Of a stretch of 64,000 nt of DNA, positions 58,297 through 64,000 are shown in pieces (position 1 is the stretch's first letter; every line of letters begins with the position of its first letter). Made by a program: the position numbers and the translations under genes. This DNA comes from Amycolatopsis sp. cg9. GTDB taxonomy: Bacteria > Actinomycetota > Actinomycetes > Mycobacteriales > Pseudonocardiaceae. The stretch spans positions 4,030,001 through 4,094,000 of the forward strand of contig NZ_CP166850.1 of assembly GCF_041346945.1 (NCBI RefSeq), given 5' to 3'. The notes below the pieces were generated by a model. That model had not been told where the DNA came from and did not search any database. It worked only from the letters and a program-made list of their open reading frames with translations.

Positions 58297-59424
58297 ATGA
58301 TCGCGCGCAGGAGTTCCTGGACCGGCGGGGCGGTCCAGGAACGGCTGCGGCGGCTCAACCTGATCACGACCGTCCCGCCGCTGGCGATCGTCGGCGTGCT
58401 GCTGCTGGTGCTGACCGCCCGGTCCTGGTGGCACGTCGTCATCCAGGTGACCGGGCTGGTCGCGGCGCTGGCGACCGCCGAGCGCTGGACCGCGGGCGAC
58501 TACCTCCGCGTGGCGCGCCCGAGCCTGGTCGTCACCGCGGTGGTCTGGCTGGCCGGCGCGCTGACCGACGACACGTCCGCGTTCTTCGGGCTGTCCGTCG
58601 TGGGGTCGTTCCTGATCCCGCCGCTGCCGCGCCACCGGCTCGCCGCGCTGGGCGGGCTGGCGGTCCTGATCGCGGCCCTGGGCGCGACGAACGCGCTCGT
58701 GCACGACGACCGGATCGGCTGGCGGCTGTTCCAGTTCGCCGCCGTCCCCGCGTTCGCCATGCTGTTCTCGACCGCGTTCATGTTCGTCAGCCAGCGCTTC
58801 TTCGACCTGATCGCGGAGCTCGAACAGTCCCGCGAGCGCGAAGCGGAGCTGGCCGTCACCCGGGAGCGCGTGCGCTTCGCCAGTGACCTGCACGACATCC
58901 AGGGGCACACCCTGCACGTGGTGAAGCTGAAGGTCGCGCTGGCCGAGAAGCTGCTGGACCGCGAACCCGCCCGGGCGCGCGAGGAGCTGCGTGAGGTGCA
59001 CGACCTGGTCGGCGAAACCATCGACCGGACCAAGGAACTCGCCTACGCCCAGCGGCGGCTCAACCTGTCCGCCGAGCTGGAGAACGCGAAGAACCTCTTC
59101 GAGGCCGCGGGCATCCACGTCCGCGTCGCGCGCGAGTCCGAAGTGGACGCCACCGCGGGGGAGCTGCTCGGCCAGGTCCTGCGCGAGACGACGACCAACA
59201 TCCTGCGCCACGCCGAGGCCCGCCAGGTGCGGATCACGCTCACCCGGCACGGGATCGAGATCGTCAACGACGGCGCCCCGGACACCGGCCCGCCCGAGCT
59301 CAGCGGGCTCGCGGTGCTCCGGCAGCGCCTGGCCGAGCACGGCGCCGAGCTGGAAGTCTCGCACTCCGATGGCCGCTTCCGCACCGCGGCGGCCTTCCCC
59401 GCGCCGAAGGAGGCCCGACGATGA
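58297..59424 (+). CDS. Sensor histidine kinase, DesK-like (HisKA_3)
   Basis: A 375-residue membrane kinase with four to five hydrophobic helices in residues 20-170 (LITTVPPLAIVGVLLLVL, PSLVVTAVVWLAGALT, LAALGGLAVLIAAL, FQFAAVPAFAMLFSTAFMFV). The phosphoacceptor is in RVRFASDLHDIQGHTLHVVK. The N box LRETTTNILRHAEA and an abbreviated G box (EIVNDGAPDTGPPELSGLAVLR) follow. The DesK-like arrangement is common for sensors of membrane state or lipid-active antibiotics. GGAGG precedes the ATG at 58297. The gene overlaps the response regulator by ATGA. Confidence 0.92.
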   Translation: MIARRSSWTGGAVQERLRRLNLITTVPPLAIVGVLLLVLTARSWWHVVIQVTGLVAALATAERWTAGDYLRVARPSLVVTAVVWLAGALTDDTSAFFGLSVVGSFLIPPLPRHRLAALGGLAVLIAALGATNALVHDDRIGWRLFQFAAVPAFAMLFSTAFMFVSQRFFDLIAELEQSREREAELAVTRERVRFASDLHDIQGHTLHVVKLKVALAEKLLDREPARAREELREVHDLVGETIDRTKELAYAQRRLNLSAELENAKNLFEAAGIHVRVARESEVDATAGELLGQVLRETTTNILRHAEARQVRITLTRHGIEIVNDGAPDTGPPELSGLAVLRQRLAEHGAELEVSHSDGRFRTAAAFPAPKEARR

Positions 59425-60023
59425 CCACGGTGGTGCTCGCCGACGACGAAGCCCTGCTCCGCAAGGCGTTGGCCGCGCTGCTGCCGCTGGAAGGCGAGAT
59501 CACGGTGCTGGCCGAGGCCGACGACGGCGAAACGGCGGTGGCGGCTACCCTCGAACACCGCCCGGACGTGCTGGTCATCGACCTGGAGATGCCGCGCGTC
59601 GACGGCCTCGGCGCGGTCGAACGGATCCGCCGGGCCCGGCCGGACCAGGTGATCCTGATGCTGACCCGGCACGCCCGCCCCGGCGTGCTCCGCAAGGCGC
59701 TGAAGCTCGGCGTCCAGGGCTTCGTCAGCAAGTCGGCGGAGCCGGCCCACATCACGTCGGTGATCAAGACCCTGCACGCGGGCAAGCGCTGGATCGACCC
59801 GGACGTCTCGGCCCTCGCCGTCGTCGACGACTGCCCGCTGACCGACCGCGAGCTGGACGTCCTGCGCGCGACCCGCGAGGGCTTCGCGGTGGCCGACATC
59901 GCCGGGCAGCTGCACCTCGCGGAGGGCACGGTCCGCAACTACCTGTCGAACGCGATGCAGAAGACCCAGACCCGGACCCGCCACGAAGCGGCCCGGTACG
60001 CCCGCGAGCACGACTGGCTGTAG
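59421..60023 (+). CDS. NarL/LuxR-family response regulator, DesR-like
   Basis: A 200-residue regulator: acidic pocket ADDEALL, phospho-Asp in DVLVIDLEMPRVDG, ILMLTRHARPG and FVSKSAE (conserved Lys). The HTH is LTDRELDVLRATREGFAVAD then LHLAEGTVRNYLSNAMQKTQ. The YLSNA sequence matches DesR-type proteins. It is coupled to the kinase and probably activates the divergent exporter. Confidence 0.94.
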   Translation: MTTVVLADDEALLRKALAALLPLEGEITVLAEADDGETAVAATLEHRPDVLVIDLEMPRVDGLGAVERIRRARPDQVILMLTRHARPGVLRKALKLGVQGFVSKSAEPAHITSVIKTLHAGKRWIDPDVSALAVVDDCPLTDRELDVLRATREGFAVADIAGQLHLAEGTVRNYLSNAMQKTQTRTRHEAARYAREHDWL

Positions 60024-60036
60024 CCGGTTGGTCCCT

Positions 60037-60054
60037 TGACACGGGACGGTGTCA
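60037..60054 (+). promoter_or_regulatory. Candidate autoregulatory operator of the TetR gene
   Basis: TGACAC-N6-GTGTCA is a perfect dyad overlapping the TTGACA -35 box (60036-60041). It lies 28-45 bases before the GTG start of the TetR gene, a position suited to repression. Confidence 0.55.
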
Positions 60055-60081
60055 TGCTGATCTCCGCGAGGAGGGGATGCC

Positions 60082-60612
60082 GTGCGCCCGAAGAACACAC
60101 CGAACGACCCGGACCGCGAGCGGATCGTGCACGCCGCCATCCGCCTGGTGCAGACCGGCGGCATCGCCGGCGTGACGGCCGCCTCGGCCGAGACCGGGGC
60201 CGAGGTCCCGCCCGGCTCGGTGGCCCACCACTTCGGCTCGGTGCCGGCCCTGCTGCTCGAGGCCGGCGCCCGCGTCCTGCGCCTGCGGACGGACACGCAG
60301 GGCGAGTGGCTCGCGGGAACCAGCCCGGCCAACGTCGTCCTCCGGCTGGCGGAGCTGATCCACCACCAGCTGACGGAGCAGCGAGCGACGAGCGTGGTCG
60401 CCTACGAGCTGTACGCGCTCGGGCTGCGGCACGAGGAGTTCCGCCAGGCGAGCCGCCTCGCGAACGCCCGCCTGCGCGAACGCCTGGCGGAGGTCGTGCC
60501 CCCGGCCGAGGCCGCCCGCCTGGCCGCCACCGCGGACGGCTTCCAGCTGCAGTGCCTGTTCGAGGTGGAGACGCCGACGGTCGAGCAGATCGAGTGGGTC
60601 CTGCGGGGCTGA
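60082..60612 (+). CDS. TetR-family transcriptional regulator
   Basis: A 176-residue regulator with HTH RERIVHAAIRLVQTGGIAGV, ASAETGAEVPPGSVAHHFGS and VPALLLEAG. The recognition helix is altered (PPGSVAHHF in place of SxGTLYYHF) but the fold is clear. The C-terminal part has ELYALGLRHEEFRQASRL. GAGGAGGGG precedes the GTG start. Its target genes are not adjacent in an obvious way; it may regulate itself through the dyad at 60037. Confidence 0.88.
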   Translation: MRPKNTPNDPDRERIVHAAIRLVQTGGIAGVTAASAETGAEVPPGSVAHHFGSVPALLLEAGARVLRLRTDTQGEWLAGTSPANVVLRLAELIHHQLTEQRATSVVAYELYALGLRHEEFRQASRLANARLRERLAEVVPPAEAARLAATADGFQLQCLFEVETPTVEQIEWVLRG

Positions 60613-60860
60613 GGGCCACCGCCCCGGCGGCCGGTTTCGCCACGCGCACGACGCAAGGCAGTCCGGCGAGCCGGATCATCCGGCCCCGCGCCCGCCGCGA
60701 CGACCAGACGGCAACCCGCCGGCCGCCACGGTCCACCCGCTGGCGACGGCGAACGGCGTGAAGGCCGGTCGCGCCCACCGCGCGCCCGGTCGGCGAGCGG
60801 GAGGACCGCACCCCCGGCGGTTTCCGCCACTCGCACCACCGGTGCGGACCGGCCCGGCCG

Positions 60861-61526
60861 TCACGCCCCCGCCGGGGGCACCAGCACCTCGACCACGCCG
60901 CCCGCCTCCCGCACGACCAGGTGCGGCAGCGGCGGCGGCGTCACCGGCAGCTGGTGCGTCAGGACCACCCCGTCCACCGCGAACGACGTCCGGTGGCACG
61001 GGCAGTTCAGCCGCCGCGCCGGGGCGTCCAGGTTCAGCCGGCAGCCGAGGTGGGTGCAGGTCGCCGAGACCGCCCGCACTTCGCCGCCGGAGCGGTGCAC
61101 GAAGCCCGCCACCGCGCCGAAGTCGAACGGCAGCACCCCGCCCTCGGGCAGGTCGTGCGCCGCGACGACGGTCCGCCACTCGCCGTTCTCGGGCCGCAGC
61201 GTTTCTTCCGACGCGGCCGGTTCGGCGCCCGACGTCACCAGGTACTCCACCCCGGCACCGGCCGCGGCCGCCACCGCGGCGGCCGACGACACCTGGATGA
61301 ACCGGCGCCGGTTGCCCCCCGCCGGCGGCTCCCCGAGCTCCCGCGCGAGCCGCCGGTGCAGGCCGGCGACGAACTCCTCGCTCGCCGCGGCGCCCCCCGG
61401 CCGGGCGGCGCGCAGCAGCACCGCGGTCCGCAGCTCGGCTTCGTCGCCCGGACCGGCCGCGAAGGGGCGTGGCCGTCGCCGCCGCAGGAGGTCCTTGACG
61501 AACCGGCGGACGCCTCGAGTGCTCAC
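60861..61526 (-). CDS. Rieske [2Fe-2S] protein with cytosolic N-terminal region
   Basis: A 221-residue protein. The first 75 residues are charged and helical (KDLLRRRRPRPFAAGPGDEA, SEEFVAGLHRRLARELGE). A Tat-like or membrane segment NRRRFIQVSSAAAVAAAAGA follows, then the Rieske domain with both cluster-binding boxes, CTHLGC and CPCHRTSF, and VVEVLVPP at the end. It is coupled to the ECF sigma gene (GTGA). The N-terminal part precedes the membrane helix as an anti-sigma domain would, which suggests a redox-controlled sigma regulator. A simple electron-transfer role cannot be excluded. Confidence 0.82.
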   Translation of the reverse strand: MSTRGVRRFVKDLLRRRRPRPFAAGPGDEAELRTAVLLRAARPGGAAASEEFVAGLHRRLARELGEPPAGGNRRRFIQVSSAAAVAAAAGAGVEYLVTSGAEPAASEETLRPENGEWRTVVAAHDLPEGGVLPFDFGAVAGFVHRSGGEVRAVSATCTHLGCRLNLDAPARRLNCPCHRTSFAVDGVVLTHQLPVTPPPLPHLVVREAGGVVEVLVPPAGA

Positions 61527-62104
61527 GTGTCCATCCCTTCCGCCAGCTGGGCCGCTTGGCGCAGAGCCCGGTGCTGCAGCACCTTCGCGTTGCCGACGGT
61601 GGTGCCCAGCTGCTCCGCCGCCTCCTTCAGCGAGCAGGCCTGCAGGAACCGCAGGCGCAGGATCCGGCCGTAGCGCTCGGGCAGCTGCGCGAGGATCGCC
61701 TCGGCGCGCGCCAGGACGCCCGGGTCCGCGGTGCCCGCTTCAAACGTGGCGACGTCGTGCTCCTCGTCCAGGGTGGTGATCTCCCGGCCGAGCGTGCGCC
61801 GCCAGTGCCCGGCGAGCACCGTCCGCGCGGTGGCCAGCAGGTACGCCCGGACCTCGCCCACGCTCGCCGAGACGCGCAACGGCCGCAACGCCGTCAGGAA
61901 GACCTCGGTGGTGAGGTCTTCGGCGTCCGGCCGGTTGCCGACCTTCGAGAACATCAGCCGGAACACCCGGTCGACGTTGTCGCGGTAGACCGCCTCCCAG
62001 TCCGGGTAGACGTCCGCGCCGACCGCACGCAGCCGCGGCCGCGGTGCCGCGCCCGCTTCGTCCTGTTCGGCGCGCTTGCGCCGGAACCGCTGTGCCACCG
62101 GCAC
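61523..62104 (-). CDS. ECF-family RNA polymerase sigma factor
   Basis: A 193-residue sigma factor. Region 2: DWEAVYRDNVDRVFRLMFSK, VGNRPDAEDLTTEVFLTALR, VRAYLLATARTVLAGHWRR. Region 4: LARAEAILAQLPERYGRILR, LRFLQACSLKEAAEQLGTTV, GNAKVLQHRAL. The GTG start is at 62104. It is translationally coupled to the Rieske protein, which takes the place an anti-sigma gene normally has. A strong dyad lies 42 bases upstream, shared with the divergent haloperoxidase gene. Confidence 0.93.
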   Translation of the reverse strand: MPVAQRFRRKRAEQDEAGAAPRPRLRAVGADVYPDWEAVYRDNVDRVFRLMFSKVGNRPDAEDLTTEVFLTALRPLRVSASVGEVRAYLLATARTVLAGHWRRTLGREITTLDEEHDVATFEAGTADPGVLARAEAILAQLPERYGRILRLRFLQACSLKEAAEQLGTTVGNAKVLQHRALRQAAQLAEGMDT

Positions 62105-62145
62105 CGCCCGCCTTCTCCCCGCCGGATTCTCCCGCCACCTGAGGC

Positions 62146-62182
62146 ATACGCGCCCGGGTTACGCCGTAACCGGTGCGCGTAT
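62146..62182. promoter_or_regulatory. 37-base near-perfect dyad between ECF and haloperoxidase genes
   Basis: ATACGCGCCCGGGTTAC and GTAACCGGTGCGCGTAT are 17-base arms with few mismatches around GCC; the core GGTTACGCCGTAACC (62157-62171) is a perfect dyad. It is located between divergent starts (62104 minus, 62218 plus) and is a candidate operator for both. Confidence 0.65.
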
Positions 62183-62217
62183 CGGTGAGCGGACCCTCCG
62201 ACGACCTGGGGAGCGAA

Positions 62218-63474
62218 ATGACCACATCGATGTCGCGCCGGAACCTGCTCGTGGCGAGCGGAGCGGCGGCGGCCGCACTCGCCCTGCCCGCGCCGGCCAC
62301 GGCGTCGCCCGCACGGGGTGGCGCCGACGTCGTCCTGGCCTGGAACCGGGCACTGCTGGCCATCGTGCGCACCCCCGGCCTGCAGCCCGCGACGGTGCAC
62401 CCGACGCGCAGCTTCGCGCTGCTGCACGCGGCGATCCACGACGCCGTCGTCGCGACCACCGGCACCGGGCGCCCCTACCTGTTCACCGTCGACGCCCCGG
62501 CCCACGCGGCCCCGGAAGCGGCGGCGGCCCAGGCCGCCCACGACGTCTTGGCGGAGCTCTACCCGGCCCGGTCCGCGGAGCTCGCGAACCTGTTGTCCGG
62601 GCAGCTGGCCCGGGTGGCCCCGGCGGGCCGCGACGCCGGCGTCCGGGCCGGCCGGCTGGTCGCCCGCCTGCTGCTCGGCCTGCGCGCGAACGACGGCTCG
62701 GCGGCGATCCCGCCGGTCCTGGCACCGGGCACCGCACCGGGGGAGTACCGCCCGGCCCCGCCGGCGTTCGCACCCGCCGCGTTCACCCACTGGGCCGCGG
62801 TGACGCCGTTCGTCCTCGACCGGGCGAGCCGCTTCCGCCCCGGCGCGTACCCCGCGCTTTCCGGTGCGACGTACGCGAAAGCCCTGCGGGAGGTCGCCGC
62901 GGCCGGTCGCGACACCAGCACCACGCGAACCCCCGGCGAGACGCGGCAAGCGCGGTTCTGGGCGGCCCCGATCTGGAACTACTGGAACGAGATCGCCCAG
63001 TCGGCCGTCGGCGGCTCGCACGCCGGCCTGGTCGTCGCGGCCCGGGTGTTCGCGCGCCTGAACCTGGCCTTCGCCGACGCGGTGATCGCGTTCTACGAAG
63101 CCAAGTACCACCACCGGATCTGGCGCCCGATCACCGCGATCCGCCTCGCCGCCGACGACGGGAACCCGGCGACGCGGGGGATTCCGGACTGGTCGAGCCT
63201 CGCGGCCACCCCGCCCGACCCGGCGTACCCGGGGGCTCACAGCGTCATTTCCCAGGCGGGTGCCCAGGTGCTGCGCCAGGAGTACGGCCCCCGCCGGCCG
63301 CTCGCGGTGACGTCCGAGGTGCTGCCGGGCGTGGTCCGCCACTTCACGACGTTCCAGGACGTGGCCGACGAAGCGGGCTCGAGCCGGATCGTCGCGGGCG
63401 TCCACACCCGCCTCGACCACGACGCGGGCCGCCGGCTCGGCCAGGACGTCGCGACGTTCGTCCTCCGCTCGTGA
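62218..63474 (+). CDS. Vanadium-dependent haloperoxidase / PAP2-superfamily enzyme
   Basis: A 418-residue exported enzyme. The N terminus MTTSMSRRNLLVASGAAAAA is a Tat signal (SRRNLLV). The vanadate/phosphate-binding motifs are complete: KYHHRIWRPITAI (Lys and Arg), YPGAHSVISQAG (PGAHS in place of PSGHS, with catalytic His) and SRIVAGVHTRLDHDAG (Arg and axial-ligand His). This is the streptomycete vanadium chloroperoxidase-like plan; the activity could be halogenation or phosphatase. GGGGAG precedes the ATG by five bases. It is divergent from the ECF/Rieske operon and probably belongs to its regulon. Confidence 0.85.
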   Translation: MTTSMSRRNLLVASGAAAAALALPAPATASPARGGADVVLAWNRALLAIVRTPGLQPATVHPTRSFALLHAAIHDAVVATTGTGRPYLFTVDAPAHAAPEAAAAQAAHDVLAELYPARSAELANLLSGQLARVAPAGRDAGVRAGRLVARLLLGLRANDGSAAIPPVLAPGTAPGEYRPAPPAFAPAAFTHWAAVTPFVLDRASRFRPGAYPALSGATYAKALREVAAAGRDTSTTRTPGETRQARFWAAPIWNYWNEIAQSAVGGSHAGLVVAARVFARLNLAFADAVIAFYEAKYHHRIWRPITAIRLAADDGNPATRGIPDWSSLAATPPDPAYPGAHSVISQAGAQVLRQEYGPRRPLAVTSEVLPGVVRHFTTFQDVADEAGSSRIVAGVHTRLDHDAGRRLGQDVATFVLRS

Positions 63475-63481
63475 CGCCGGC

Positions 63482-64000
63482 TCAGCGGGGCCCGTCGCGC
63501 AGGACGCCGCGCACCCGGTCGACGGAAAGGGATTCGGGGTCGAAGCCGGTCAGCAGCCACGTCGCACCCGCCCGCGCGTAGGGCGCGCCGTCCTGGCCGG
63601 GCCGGACTTCCGCGACGTAGTCGAACGGCCCGGTGCCGGTGCGCAGCGCCTCGACCCCGGCGACGGCCTCGGCGAACCGGTCGGCCGAATCGAGGTTCAC
63701 CGGGAAGTAGCCGTCGAGCCGGGCGGCCCGGCGCATCGGGCGGAGCTTGCCGGGGAAACCCGCCGCCCAGACGGGAATCCGCCGGACCGGCGTCGGCAGG
63801 AAGCGGATGCCGTCCACGGTGTAGTGCTCGCCGTGGTGGTGCACGACGTCGCCGGACCAGGCGGCGGCGAGGACGTCGAGGGCTTCGTCGAGCATGCCGG
63901 CGCGCACCCGGTCGTCGCACTCCTCGCCGGTGCGGGAGAACTCCCCGGCGAACCGGTCGCTGCCGAGCCCGACGCCGAGCGTGAGCCGGCCGCCGCCGAG
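63482..64000 (-). CDS. LLM-class F420-type oxidoreductase (5' part beyond window)
   Basis: The last 172 residues of a luciferase-like oxidoreductase; the reading frame is open to the end of the window. It begins LGGGRLTLGVGLGSDRFAGE (cofactor-binding segment) and continues with AGMLDEALDVLAAAWSGDVV, HHHGEHYTVDGIRFLPTPVR and RIPVWAAGFPGKLRPMRRAA, then DGYFPVNL. This corresponds to the C-terminal half of the TIM barrel. It converges with the haloperoxidase gene. The substrate is unknown. Confidence 0.88.
   Translation of the reverse strand, partial: LGGGRLTLGVGLGSDRFAGEFSRTGEECDDRVRAGMLDEALDVLAAAWSGDVVHHHGEHYTVDGIRFLPTPVRRIPVWAAGFPGKLRPMRRAARLDGYFPVNLDSADRFAEAVAGVEALRTGTGPFDYVAEVRPGQDGAPYARAGATWLLTGFDPESLSVDRVRGVLRDGPR

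Noticed and set aside
60613..60860. Gene between the TetR and Rieske genes
   Set aside because: Open frames here are GC shadows without ribosome sites or motifs; I see nothing in this 248-base gap.

Overview
The window is high-GC actinobacterial DNA, most probably from a Pseudonocardiaceae genome of the Amycolatopsis type. Support for this comes from the GC-rich codon use, frequent GTG starts, ATGA/GTGA operon junctions, many secreted hydrolases, and AGGAGG-like ribosome sites beside several leaderless-looking starts. It is a chromosomal accessory region. No rRNA, tRNA, phage, transposase or CRISPR array was seen.

Region 1 (1-6.8 kb) is partly decayed. It holds the end of an AraC/GlxA-type regulator, an HPF/RaiA-like protein, a kinase-fold protein and an SDR/carboxymuconolactone-decarboxylase operon behind a MerR-type promoter with a 19-bp spacer. 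There is also an NB-ARC/TPR STAND protein and at least four gene remnants, two of them with an in-frame TGA as the visible lesion. Region 2 (6.8-13.4 kb) is a candidate conflict/defence island, all on the minus strand: an orphan Imm7-like protein, a membrane-anchored STAND ATPase with nearly identical TPR repeats, a TMEM175-like channel, and a caspase-TPR protein translationally coupled to an EACC1-like component. Copies of one short palindrome lie upstream of the three transcription units.

Region 3 (13.6-23.4 kb) is metabolic and regulatory: a methyltransferase, two TetR regulators with divergent oxidoreductases, an alpha/beta hydrolase, a GlxA-type regulator, an amidase and a Cmx-type exporter. 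Region 4 (23.4-28.7 kb) is a two-component system divergent from a MacB/BceA-type ABC transporter. Region 5 (28.7-35.2 kb) has a xylan pair (GH11 xylanase plus CE4 esterase) behind a palindrome, small secreted or membrane proteins, an F420-type monooxygenase and a cyclase-like protein.

Region 6 (35.2-38.6 kb) encodes an unusual ECF sigma factor fused to a zinc-binding anti-sigma-like motif, one membrane helix, a Pro/Thr stalk and about seven extracellular repeats. It is coupled to a second small sigma-region-2-like protein. Region 7 (38.9-54.5 kb) is a carbohydrate locus: a ricin-lectin secreted protein, an aldolase/kinase/SIS operon divergent from an ABC sugar importer with a DUF5107 protein, a DeoR regulator and a large secreted GH31 enzyme. 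The combination of AgaS-like SIS protein, LacC-like kinase, KbaY-like aldolase, DeoR and GH31 fits use of an alpha-linked galactosamine-type sugar, but this is inference.

Region 8 (54.5-64 kb) has a secreted guanyl RNase, an S33 peptidase, a DrrAB-type exporter divergent from a DesKR-type two-component system, a TetR regulator, and an ECF sigma/Rieske pair divergent from a vanadium haloperoxidase-like enzyme. It ends in a truncated LLM-class oxidoreductase.
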